64,000 nt of DNA from NCBI GenBank assembly GCA_902806575.1, contig CADCXD010000009.1, forward strand, positions 1,426,001-1,490,000. The letters are read 5' to 3'. This DNA comes from Jackrogersella multiformis (lineage: Eukaryota > Ascomycota > Sordariomycetes > Xylariales > Hypoxylaceae). Of this stretch, positions 21,815-31,992 are shown piece after piece. Position numbers and translations under genes: made by a program. The first letter of the stretch is position 1. Each line of letters begins with the position of its first letter. Under the pieces are notes generated by a model that was given only the letters and a program-made list of their open reading frames with translations, was not told the DNA's origin and searched no databases.

Positions 21815-24548
21815 TGGTGATGGGGATTCCAAAACGAGGCCAGAAGCAGAAGGAAAAGACGGGGCGATACTAGAATCGTCGATAAGGTCGCATTAACCAA
21901 GGGTAGGTCTCAGGTCATACTACATGGGACTACTACTTGCGGCTCGTATTCGACTCTTTACGTACCTAGGTAGTAGCTAGTATGGGCTGAATCAGGGAAA
22001 ACCATGGTCAAGGCCCAAGTGCTTTCGGAATGTAGCGACCAACCATGGATCTCATTGTTTAGATCAATTAGCCATGCCGCCATGCTGCCACGCTATTCGG
22101 GAGAAGGTGGATATTATCGTGCATACCTAGTATGTAAAGAAAGCATTTCGTTGATTTGGGTAGATCAAAGCAGAAAAGCATAAACTACAGGCTTACATAA
22201 AAGTTAGCGGACATTGGAGTTCGTCCATCGCTGGCTCCGAGGTGAAACATGAAGCAGTTGGAGAGCTCAGATAGCTGACACAGTACTATGGTACCTCAGC
22301 ATAAAAAGGAGAGAGAAAAAGGGGTAGTTTGGTACCTAACTTTCTTGTTCTCCTTTCTTCCTTTCTTGCCTTTCTAAGGTCGGATTTAGTGGCGGCAAGG
22401 GGAGTCTACACATAATCGACCCTTGCCAGTCGCCCTGTCTCCATAGCAGCATTAGGTACCTAGTTACTAGGAGACCTGAGGTAGTAGGTAGTACATAGTA
22501 AAGTTTAGCTGACAGATGGTAACTACATGTACCCAGTCATCGCGCTAGCTTCTAAAAATTATCCGAAAATCTGGTTTTCGTACGGTACTTACACTAGTGT
22601 AGGCAGGTACTTCGGGGACTGACACTTTCCGATTGAGGACAACTTGAGCGAAACTTCAAGAGCCTAACAGGCTAACAGAAACTACCTTGGTACTAGACTC
22701 TTATAAGTTACAACTAATTACTACACCTTAAATAATCTGATCATTGTCGTTTTTACATACCACTACTAGTCTACTACTACGTAGCTCGGGCCCTTCGGAG
22801 TTTATGTTATGCTTGTTTTTCTTTGGAGCAAGTCGAGTCTTGCTTTACCAAGCCACGACAGGTTTCTTTTTTTCATGCATATGCCTAAATCACTTTGGCA
22901 TAAAAGGTCTTCCGGAGGTCCGCTGTAACAATACGAAGTCTAGCGGCCAGGATTAGTATGTAGTTAGATACTTAAGACCTTATGTAGGTATAGGTAGGTA
23001 TAGGTAAGAAAACACATATTCTGACTTCCAAGTGACTTGTTGAATATTACCTAACTACCTGATGTAGGAAGTTTGTAGGAACCTACCTCAAAGAGGAAAC
23101 AATGTAAGCCTCCACGAGGCGACATGTAGTGTAGGTCAGACTGATAATCGACGGATTGTCGTGATCACCGACCCATTACTGGCAGGAAAAAGATGGATCG
23201 GTACAGGGAATCTGAACCGATCTCATCGCCTGAAAAGAAACTTCCCCTATGGTCCAACAGGTGGTCCCACGTTGGCATCCTTGGCTGCAGATGCAAGCTT
23301 GGAACTCAGCGATGCAGGTGGCTACTGGGCACTGGTGATGTACCTGCATTAGGGCCAGCTCGTCAAGCCCAAAACAGAGTGGCTGTGTCTGTTTCGAATT
23401 GCGCAAAACACCATCGCCCTCTCTACACTAGTATGGAACCGTAGTAGGTAGTAAGGGGTTATCGAGTCCTAAGCCAGTCTCGCTTTGCTTCTTCTCGATG
23501 CAACCCGAGAGATAACGACATCTCATTGATGGCGCATCTTATCTAGGGCTGCTCTACCTACCTCATTGACACTGACATACGTGACAGGGTGAGTCTATAT
23601 TCGACCGCCTCATCCTGGTTTTAGTGAGGATTGTAAGGACTGTCACCTATCCCGCTCCAGTATTTCTGCCAGCTTACTCCAGCAGCAATTACATATTAGT
23701 ACCTGTTTATAGCAACAATCAGGCACAGTAATGAGCACCTCGACTTGGTTCGCAAAGAAATATCCATAACCCAACGGTGGTACTATAACTGTTCTTGGCT
23801 AAATCCATAACAAGCAAGGGTTGTTATTGGCCAAAATGGGCATGGTTGGGGTCGGCTTGACTGACCAGGAACAGCGGATAGATTTACAGCTAATCCTTGA
23901 TGTCCCCCTGAAAATACCACTCTAAGATCTAAGACACCCCGGCCTGCAGCCGCGCGCTCTGTGCCCTCAACTCGGTCCAACTGCTGTGGAGCGCAAGACA
24001 TTTTCGACCTCACTCTAACCCCTAGTGCACATCCACTGCCTTTCAGGGGTGCCATTTTCGGCTTTGTTCCTCCTAGCTAGAGCCCACCTCGAGGGCGGGC
24101 TTTTCTTGATCCTGGGACAGGGGCCAAGAGTCTACAACATGTAGAAGTCAATAATGTTAATGGCGGTACGAATCAATAAATGTCAGTCAGAATACGCTGA
24201 GAGGTGGTTAATTCGGCTTCTCATGAAGCCGTGACTTGTAAGTGAGTGTGCAATTTTAACTAAGCCTTTGTTTTGTTCTTAATAGTCTCTGATACCTATT
24301 TTTAGCTGGTCGAATACCATCAGTACAAGAGCTAGATTCAGTGGCGTTGGTCTCGAACCAAGTAGCAATGAGAGGTGTGTAGGTACAAGATTAACATGAT
24401 CTACCATGGAATGCTGTATAGATTCCACTCACAGGGTGCTTGGAATAAACAACCCCAGGTCATGGCCAACCAGGGGAGGGTCAGGGCCTAGGCGACCTCG
24501 ATTGGTTCCTTACCAAACGAGTGGCTCACGGTACCCGTCATGAGATGC

Positions 24549-24557
24549 TATATAAAT
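24549..24557 (+). promoter_or_regulatory. Candidate TATA box of the CFEM-like gene
   Basis: TATATAAAT lies about 240 bp upstream of the start codon at 24792. A pyrimidine-rich leader follows (24570-24740). Position and sequence fit a core promoter with a roughly 200-nt 5' untranslated region; transcript data are lacking. Confidence 0.45.
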
Positions 24558-24791
24558 GTTGGATACTCTCCTCCTCATCTATCCCAAGAAGTTTTGTTCT
24601 CTATTAACCATTCTTTCTCTAAGGATAGACATCACTATCGCTTATTTCTTTCCCGGAAGTCAAGGTCATTCGTTTGCTTGATTCCAACCATCGTTTACTT
24701 TTTTCCTGTTATATACTGTCGTTATTAAAATAACTTCACTTACAGCAGGAATTTTTCCAACTGTCGTCCCTAGGATTGAATATATATCACC

Positions 24792-26918
24792 ATGAAGAAC
24801 ACTGCGTCGCTTATTGCCTTGGCTGCTGGCCTCAGCCAGGTCACAGCCACGGGATTCGGATTTGGCAGTGGCTCCAAGTTCACCTGCCCGGCCAACACCG
24901 ACAACAAATGTATCCCCGATATAGTCGGCGGCATCGATTGGTCCGACCTTAACTTTGGCCAATTTTCTTCGTACAAGGGATTCACGTGGAGCGGCTTCAC
25001 TTGCGCGCAGAAGTTCGGCAAGCGGGACGAGCTCGCTGCCCGAACCTTCCAGAGCAAGTGTATTACCGGAAAGGCCACTTCGAACAAGGGAAGCAGCCCT
25101 AAGATTAGCTGCGACAACAGCAAGGGCGTCACCAAGACCTCCATCACCAAGTTCCAGGTCTCTCCCGAGTTCGACTGCGATTTGGAGTTCCACTACTCTA
25201 TGCCTGATGGATCGACCTGCAAGCACCGATCTGCTTGCAAGGCCTCTGGTACCGTTGTCGACAACACCCAGTGCGGTGGTGCCACCGAAGTTACTGTCGT
25301 CTACCCTAAGCAGCCGTCTAAGCCTAAGGATTCTTGCGACTTCGGCATCCACCACATCGATTTCGACTGTGAGACTCCTCAACCTCCCAAGCCTGTCACC
25401 AGCAGCTATGTTGTCAGCTCCTCGTCCGCTGTAGTATCCTCCAGCTCTGTCGTGGTTCCCTCCAGCTCCGTTGTGATCCCCTCCAGCTCTGCCGCAGTTT
25501 CTTCCAGCTATTCTGCTAGCATTCCCGGCATCAGCAGCACCATCAGCATTCCTGGCATCAGCAGCACTGTCAGTATTCCCGGCATCAGCAGCACTGTCAG
25601 CATTCCCGCCATCAGCAGCACTATCAACATTCCTGGTATCAGCAGCAGCAGCTCTGTCGAAATCACCCTCAGCTACTCCGCTAGCGTCCCTACCTTCTCC
25701 CCTTCGTCTGCCAGCGCGTCAGTTGGAAGCTCTAGCTCGGCTGTCGGGTCTAGCTCGTACGCTGTTTCTAGCCCCGTTACCGAGGCCACTAGCAGCGCTA
25801 CCGAGGCTACTAGCTCGACCGTCGCTATTGGTTCTTCCAGCAGCGTAGCTGTCTCATCTTCCTTCAGCGAAGCTATCTCTTCTTACTTCTCGGTTACTAG
25901 CTACCTGAGCACTTCTACCGTCTTCTCGACTTCCATTCAGACTATCACCAGCTGCGGCCCCAGCGTCACCAACTGCCCTGCCGCTTCCACCGGGTATAGC
26001 ACCGTCATTGTCCCCGTTTCTACGACGCTCGCCTCGGTCACGGAGACCATTAGTGTTTCTGTACCTGCTGTGTCTAGTGCTGTATCCACGCCTGCCGGAT
26101 CCCCGTCTTCCGTGCCTGTCGCCTCAACCCTAGTCGCATCTTCTGCTTCTTCTCCCGCTTCCAGCAGCACTAGCCCTGCCGGTCCCGTCGAGACTCTCCC
26201 TTGCCCTGCTGTCGTTCCCTCTTGCTTGAACACCTGGATGTTCAGCGTTGGCTGCAGTGACAACACTGACTCTGCCTGCTACTGCCCTGACGCCGCCTTC
26301 ACCAAGAACATCTTCAGCTGCCTGTACGCTCACGGTGAGTCCGACGAGGTTGTCTCCGAGGCCATCAGCTACTTCCAGGGTATCTGCGCTCCTTTCGTGC
26401 CTAGCAACCCTAACATTGCTACCGGTGCCGAAACCATTACTTCTATCCTTACCGTCGTCCCAAGTGCTCCTACTGGCGCGGTCACGACCATCCAGGTTGC
26501 TACTACCGTCGTCGTTCCTTGCACCAACGAGGCCGGCGAGACAATCCCCAGCTCCAGCAGCACCGTAACTGTCAGCACCAGCATTATCGTCCCTGGTGTC
26601 GTTTTCAGCACTGTCACCTCCGGCCCCGGCACTACCGGTATTGCCATTGTGCCCGGCACTTACTCTGCTACCGTTCCGGCTGGCGTTCCTACTATCGCAA
26701 CCGCGACCCCGACTGGCGGTGCTGCCGTTCCCTACCCAACTGGTAGCGACTCCACCACTTTCATCACCGCTGGCCCGGCGGGCACTGTCCCCGTAGGCAC
26801 CGGTGCTGTCTACCCCACCGCGACCACGTCGGCGATCGTCACCGCTGGTGCCGCCAACATCGGTGCTGGCATGAGCCTGCTCGGCTTCGCCGGCATGATC
26901 GTCGCCGCCGTTCTATAA
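24792..26918 (+). CDS. Secreted Ser/Thr-rich CFEM-like protein with GPI signal
   Basis: Single-exon 708-residue predicted cell-wall or surface protein. A signal peptide (MKNTASLIALAAGLSQVTA) is followed by a Cys-containing N-terminal domain (about 30-205; a KR site at about 77-78). A long Ser/Ala/Val region follows, with five 9-residue tandem units of the type PGISSTVSI near 241-286. A CFEM-like eight-Cys module lies at about 470-540 (LPCPAVVPSCL, GCSDNTDSACYCPD, FSCLYAHG, GICAPF). The C-terminus is a Ser/Thr spacer ending in a small-residue hydrophobic tail (MSLLGFAGMIVAAVL), fitting GPI addition. CFEM proteins act in haem uptake, adhesion or host interaction; which applies here is unknown. 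The N-terminal domain is not one I can name. Confidence 0.85.
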   Translation: MKNTASLIALAAGLSQVTATGFGFGSGSKFTCPANTDNKCIPDIVGGIDWSDLNFGQFSSYKGFTWSGFTCAQKFGKRDELAARTFQSKCITGKATSNKGSSPKISCDNSKGVTKTSITKFQVSPEFDCDLEFHYSMPDGSTCKHRSACKASGTVVDNTQCGGATEVTVVYPKQPSKPKDSCDFGIHHIDFDCETPQPPKPVTSSYVVSSSSAVVSSSSVVVPSSSVVIPSSSAAVSSSYSASIPGISSTISIPGISSTVSIPGISSTVSIPAISSTINIPGISSSSSVEITLSYSASVPTFSPSSASASVGSSSSAVGSSSYAVSSPVTEATSSATEATSSTVAIGSSSSVAVSSSFSEAISSYFSVTSYLSTSTVFSTSIQTITSCGPSVTNCPAASTGYSTVIVPVSTTLASVTETISVSVPAVSSAVSTPAGSPSSVPVASTLVASSASSPASSSTSPAGPVETLPCPAVVPSCLNTWMFSVGCSDNTDSACYCPDAAFTKNIFSCLYAHGESDEVVSEAISYFQGICAPFVPSNPNIATGAETITSILTVVPSAPTGAVTTIQVATTVVVPCTNEAGETIPSSSSTVTVSTSIIVPGVVFSTVTSGPGTTGIAIVPGTYSATVPAGVPTIATATPTGGAAVPYPTGSDSTTFITAGPAGTVPVGTGAVYPTATTSAIVTAGAANIGAGMSLLGFAGMIVAAVL
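25515..25650 (+). repeat. 27-nt in-frame tandem repeat in the CFEM-like gene
   Basis: About five copies of a 27-nt unit encoding PGISSTVSI variants. Third-base differences between copies show it is not a very recent expansion. Such repeats in fungal wall proteins often vary in number between strains. Confidence 0.8.
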
Positions 26919-27825
26919 ATGAACTTTAGCAACATGTAGTAGCCTCACAGGCAAAACCCTTTTCCTTTCTCTGTATAACATGACCACCGCCGTCACAACA
27001 TAAGATTCTTACGATCCTTACGAATGAAACTAGCATATTTTTTGGGAACCTGGAAAAGAAAGGGGAGGGGGTTCTTTATATTTAATACCATCCGGCACAA
27101 ACAAACAAAGGTCATCTAACAACATCGTGGCGGCTCAGCAGATGTTTGCCTCTTTGTCTCCCGCTCCTCTTCGACGGCGAGAGTGAGACGAGAGGTAGAG
27201 GTATATTGGAAAAGAGGCTCGTGTGGGTGTTAGCCCGTACGACGCCGCACCCTCGGACAGAGGAGGTAAAGTCAGGTGTATAAAAGCGTGGATGGACCTG
27301 TAGTAATAGTAATACCCTCAATAAGAAACTCGCTGAGCTTGAGAATTATCGATCATATTCCTCTATTTGTGAATGTCTTGCACTCATGATAATGATACAA
27401 TGGGCTGTATACTTACCTGCCTGCCTAAGGTAGGCAGGTGCCTTGGTAGGTATAGTAACGACTCGTGAGTGCCTGGGCTTTGTATAGTTCGCACCAAGGC
27501 GCTTTAGGAGACAAGTATAGGGTTTACTTTGAAGCTATCGTAAACTGTCCCACATTCATCTGCTCTTTCTCTTTTGTGAGTATCCATGGATGGATCTTTC
27601 CAAACTCAAAACTTGGCCACTCTCCTGCCTGTCCCTTCCTATCTGGGCACCTTGTATAGTAAACACACTTACCGGTACATACGTAGGAAGGTAAATCCCT
27701 ACATTCCTACCTTCCTACCTCCCGTAAATCTTCCCAATCTCACATATTTTCCCATCTCTCACACATATTTTCCTAATCTCTCACACACCCAAAATACACA
27801 CTCACCCTTCACCTTGAACGCAACC
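26919..27825. other. Intergenic region between the CFEM-like and 2EXR genes
   Basis: Contains the CFEM 3' end and the promoter of the next gene. A hairpin-capable sequence, acctgcctgcctaaggtagg, starts at about 27416. The last 100 bp before 27826 are C/T- and A-rich leader sequence. No gene is seen. Confidence 0.5.
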
Positions 27826-29605
27826 ATGGCTTCTACTACAGGGACCATCGTCAACCTTGACGACGAGAAACATCCCAATTTCGAGTTATCAGTGTCAAAT
27901 AATAAAACGGCTTTCTTCGACATGTTAAGTCGAGAGGTATGTACCGTGCCGTCGCCATCTTGAGCTGGCTGTTCTTTTCCTAGCTGATACTGGCAAACTC
28001 AAACTAACATCCTTCTAAGATTCGTCTTATGATCTACGAGTTAGCAGTCTATACCGGCAAACCAATTAAACCAGTACAAGTCAATCCCCACTCGAATAAG
28101 TTCGTCTGGGGTGACCATAGGGCCTCCCTTTCTGCCGTAGATGATGACTGGGATGACTATGAACACCTCATGTTTCTTAAAACTAACGAACAAGAACTTA
28201 CCACCGTCTCCCTCACTCGCACATGTCGAGCCATGTACGTTGAGCTTGAAAGATGGTGCCCATTCTACAGAATCAACGATTTCAAGTTTACGACATATGG
28301 CCAGCTACATGTCTTTTTGGCAGCCATCACGCCACAGAGACGTAAAGAGATTCGACGGATCGACATGTGCTTTGGGGAGATGCTCGACGTTGGTGTAAAG
28401 TTGCCGCTGTACAACAATGTATTGGCGTTACTTAGCCAATGTACCAGCCTCCATAGCCACCGGCTATTCAGGTCGCTTGATTGCCTCTCAAGATCGGACC
28501 AGGATACTATCAAAGTCTTGACGTCCTCTTTGAGTTGGATTAGGGATTTCCTGCCCCTAGCTCAAGATAGACGCATTCTATGGAATCTGCCTTTCTTCGT
28601 GGCCAGGATCCAACCTACAAGTCAGAGTGCTGACCCAACTATTGCGCAGTTGTTATAGGATATCAACGAAGAATGTAAGTCATATTTCAGCTTTTGTCAC
28701 CGTGGATGCTTTTCCCGTATAAGAAAGACTTTTGGTGTCTCTTATATGGTATAGGCTTATACCCACTGTACCAACCCAACATCCGCTTTTTATTTAATGA
28801 TGTCAAGAGTGTTTATTAATTCCGATGTGTTATAGTGGAAGCACACAGACAGAAAGTTGGCGATGATATCCCTCAGTGGTTCCAAGATATGGCTAAGAAC
28901 CACCGACTCCAAGAAGCTGCTGTCGTCGCAGCAAAGATTCAATTTCCGGGCGAAGAACGGTTAGCACTGAACAAAGCTGTTTGTTCCATCGGCCCAATAT
29001 CTTCTCGCACCCGAGGAAAATGCCAGGCTCCCAACTCGAACGGCATCGTGAAGCGCACTATACCCAAATACAACGAGGAAGGAATTTTGATCGGACACAT
29101 CCAAAAAATCAATGGAATTAAATGGAACAAGTCCAAGGTAATGTACCAAGTGGTTTGGCCACTGGTGTCCTCCCGCACGACGACTTGGGAAGACCTCTCT
29201 GCCCTCTTAGCCCCACATCATGAACGTCATCTTAGAACATTCTACGCCAAAGTGTTGACCTGGGTCGTCGACGAGAGATGGTCTAAGGACGACCTCAATG
29301 AAGCACTGAGGGCTATGCCACCCCCAGGTGAAATAATCAAGATTCTGCAGCAGTTTGGCGCTATCGACGACAAGAAGGGTGGTGTTGATTGGTTTAAGCG
29401 CTATATGTGGCTTGCGACGAAGAGTGATTGGGAAACCGTGCTACAAATAATCGCAGACTCGGAGAATAGGCGAAAGGAGCGTGATGCAGAGAAGGACAAG
29501 GGAGGAAAGGAAAGCCGATACGATGATGGTCGACAGAAGGCTGGCCGACAGGAGGCTGGCGGAGAGATTAGAACTGAAGAGGGGTTTCAGATTCTTAATT
29601 TCTAA
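27826..29605 (+). CDS. 2EXR-type protein, interrupted by an in-frame TAG
   Basis: Exons 27826-27936 and 28020-28674 join as FFDMLSREIRLMIYELAV, the N-terminal motif of fungal 2EXR (F-box-like) proteins. A GTAAGT donor at 28675 and acceptor TTATAG ending at 28835 lead in phase into a third exon, 28836-29605 (EAHRQKVGDDIPQWFQDMAK onward). However, codon 28656-28658 before that donor is TAG, so the full 511-residue reading has one stop. Without readthrough the product ends after 249 residues. A weaker donor (GTCAGA at 28621) would skip the stop and still fit the phase. The third exon includes a segment faintly like a chromodomain (GHIQKINGIKWNKSKVMYQV, then TTTWEDLSALL). Function unknown. It could be a pseudogene, a truncated gene or an alternatively spliced one. 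Confidence 0.6.
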
Positions 29606-30301
29606 CCATCGACCACATTCAGTCACACCGACTACTTACTTTCTCATCGTCATTTACTTGGGCTGTGGTAGGGCTCCGCACTTGACGAGTTTCTTGTTGC
29701 AAATAGTTCTCAATTTTGATCCTTCTCGCGGCAAAATCGGGGACTAATGAAAAGGGGTAAGGGCGGATGGACAGAGATCTTGTCGGAGTGTTTTTCTTTT
29801 TGTATTGCTCATATGCTCGCTCATATTGTAGTGTTCACCTTGTACTTCTCTGATCACTGTAGCTAACTGGCTGTTTCTCTGAACTCCTTAGAGGAGACTT
29901 GTCATGAATCAAATGTTTTGCACAATATCATATTAATTTCGTAAATTACTAGGATGGCCCACTACGGCATAGGAGACAAGTCTAATGTAAGCATTTGATA
30001 CCGGGGGTTTACGGTATCACGCTTATGTTCTCTTGGGAGTAGGTAAGATAGGAATGTCGTTGTTATTGTCCGCTTGTAGAACCCCTTAAACGGATCGAGC
30101 AGCTAGTGGAGTAGCATCATCATTCTTGACCCTACCGGAACGTAACTATGCTCCAAACCCATTCGTTTCTCCTACCATCCACCCGTAGATACGTTAGGTA
30201 GGTATGTTGAAACCAGGCAGCCTTAACAAATACCTAACTACCACTACCACCACCACGCCAACACAGACCCAGCCTCAGACTAGAAGACCCCACCAAACCA
30301 C
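29606..30301. other. Intergenic region right of the 2EXR gene
   Basis: AT-rich, with no coding character on either strand. It should contain the 3' ends of two convergent genes. Confidence 0.5.
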
Positions 30302-31064
30302 TCACTCCACGGCAGCGAAATCCGCCGGCGTGGCGGAGACGGGATAGCCGGCATCGCTCGACGCCTCATCCGCCGGCGCGGCGACGGCGACGTAGACGCG
30401 TCGGCGGGACGGGCAGCTCCTCCTGCACCGGCTCGGGATCCGCGTCCGGAACCCCCTGACCCGCCGCGGCAGCTGCGACGCGTCGATGTCGCGCCTGAAG
30501 GCGAGAGCCCAGTGGTCTTGGGTGGACTGTATGCACGCGTGGATGGTTAGGTTAGGTTGGGCTGGGTTGGGTTGGATAGATAGGGAGGTAGGTGGTAGAT
30601 TCTTGTTTCTATTGGAGTGTTGTGGTATATCTTGCGTGTATATATAGGAATAAAATAGGAATAAAAAAAGGAACATGTTGGGGATTCTGTGAAAAGGAAA
30701 GGGGTGAAGAAAGGACCAAGGGAAAGGAGAGGAAGCTCAGCGAACATACACAACCCTTCCTCCTCACGATCCCTACGACCGCGCCGCCCCACGACGACTC
30801 GTCCTCGTCGCCCGGCGCGGCGGACTCGCCCCCGAGCCAGGGGCAGCAGCACAGGTCCGAGAAGAACCGGCCCCAGCCGTACGGCGCGTAGCTCTCGTCG
30901 TCGCTTGTGGAGTAGCCGTCGCCGCCACCTTCGTTATCGCTGTCGTTGTTGCTGTCGCTGTAGTCGTAGTAGTCGTAGTCGTAGTCGTAGTAGTAGTCGT
31001 CGTCGTACGGCGAGCTCGGGTACGTGATGTAGAAGACCTGCGGCCGCCCAAGGATGTTCCCCAT
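30302..31064 (-). CDS. Small acidic protein of unknown function (Tyr/Asp repeat)
   Basis: Two exons on the minus strand, 31064-30768 and 30526-30302, encode 173 residues. The join is supported by donor GTGAGG, branch CCTAAC and acceptor ATACAG, all in phase (GGAVVGI to STQDHWALAF); the intron is 241 nt. The start MGNILGRPQVFYITYPSSPY resembles an N-myristoylation signal, and a CCC run follows at FFSDLCCCPW. The middle is a YDYDYD-type and Asn/Asp/Ser acidic stretch. The second exon encodes an Arg-rich part (RRVRGFRTRIPSRCRRS). An alternative start is the in-frame ATG at 31085. I do not recognise the family. High GC content against AT-rich flanks supports coding; membrane attachment is inference. 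Confidence 0.5.
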
Positions 31065-31170
31065 CGCGGACCGGGGCCGGACCATGCGGAATCTGAGATG
31101 TCAGGCATTAGCTTGCCGTGCTCATGTAAAGCCCGTAGAGATGGTCTATTATAGCGGAATGAATGTCTGT

Positions 31171-31190
31171 ATGTACGTACGTACGTACGT
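31171..31190. repeat. (TACG)n microsatellite
   Basis: Five tandem self-complementary TACG units on the plus strand. A run of ACCT units follows at about 31235-31260. Both are simple repeats between the two GC-rich candidate coding blocks. Confidence 0.8.
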
Positions 31191-31396
31191 GAGTACTAAT
31201 CAACAACGAAGACTTGTTTCGAGCAAGAGATTACTACCTACCTACCTACCTATCTACCTAGCCTACCAACCCAGGCACCTACATAAACCAGCATCCGCGC
31301 CAACCCGCCACCCAGCACACAAACACCAAGCAAACCATACCCTTCAGCCTCAAGCAGCAGTAGGGCCGTTATAGTACGACGCGTCGACCCGCACGC

Positions 31397-31615
31397 CTAC
31401 GCACAGGTACGGCTACGTGCCTTGGCCCAACGTCGGCCCCATCCTGCGCGCGCAGCCGTGGCACCAACGAGATCCCGCGGTCCCCATTCGGACGCGTGGT
31501 GCATCGCACGTCTGGGCGGACAAGGGTTACCCACGTACGGCTGCGCGCCCCCATCGCGGGCCAGCGGTAGGCCCCGGTCTGCGACCTTGATGCTGGTTTC
31601 CGGGTCGCTCAGCAT
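31397..31615 (-). CDS. Doubtful small open frame in a GC-rich island
   Basis: A 72-codon minus-strand frame begins MLSDPETSIKVADRGLPLAR with a favourable start context. It sits in a GC-rich island that contrasts with its surroundings. Inside it a GTAACC donor after AQPYVG and an acceptor before CCGTACCTGTGC would splice to a short in-frame tail ending near 31355, so the true structure is unclear. It could also be the 5' part of the gene at 30302. No family is recognised; I list it only because GC content and reading frame look coding. Confidence 0.25.
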   Translation of the reverse strand: MLSDPETSIKVADRGLPLARDGGAQPYVGNPCPPRRAMHHASEWGPRDLVGATAARAGWGRRWAKARSRTCA

Positions 31616-31992
31616 GGCGTTGACAGTGATGTGTGCTTCGGGCTGGGCGTGGATAGGATAGGGGTGCGCGGCCGAGAGCGTTGGTGGCGAGGGAGGGAGA
31701 GTGCCGATTGACGAATTAGCTACGCTACTAGGTATGATGGGTAAGGTAGGTAGGTAGGTAGGAAACCACTTTAGCCCTAGGCAATAAAAGGACGGTTGAT
31801 CATATCGAAAATAGCAAGCTCAATGACTTAACATTAACCTAATCCCTGCCTCATCTCCATGCATTATCATAATTGATACAAGAGTAGTTCCGTAAGATAT
31901 ACAAAACGCCGCACTGTCGTCGACACGTCGATACGTCGATACATTAATGATGCCCCTGGAACAGTATGCCCTTTAACCCCCCCCTTCGTCCA
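31616..31992. other. Short intergenic stretch before the myosin 3' end
   Basis: Contains TAGG tandem copies near 31745-31761 and the expected 3' untranslated region of the myosin gene. Nothing else is seen. Confidence 0.45.

Larger units (their letters stand above)
18969..24791. other. 5.8-kb stretch with no recognisable gene
   Basis: No open frame longer than about 100 codons with coding character and no tRNA or rRNA signature was found on either strand. The stretch contains scattered TACCTAGGTA motifs (19557-19590, 19741, 21334, 21761, 21964), a perfect short palindrome at 21792-21814, and pyrimidine tracts near 22340-22378. The right 250 bp is the promoter and leader of the CFEM gene. A many-exon gene, a non-coding RNA or a decayed element cannot be excluded by eye. 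Confidence 0.45.

Noticed and set aside
24330..24420. B-box-like sequence (ggtctcgaacc) suggesting a minus-strand tRNA
   Set aside because: The T-stem is poorly paired and no matching acceptor stem, A box or anticodon arm is found at the right distance.
24666..25382. 238-codon open frame on the minus strand over the CFEM-like gene
   Set aside because: It is antisense to a clear secreted protein with signal peptide, Cys pattern and GPI tail; its composition is a by-product of the Ser-rich sense codons.
28621..28658. A 38-nt intron that would remove the in-frame TAG of the 2EXR gene
   Set aside because: Too short for an intron here, the donor GTCAGA is weak, and its removal would throw the downstream join out of phase.
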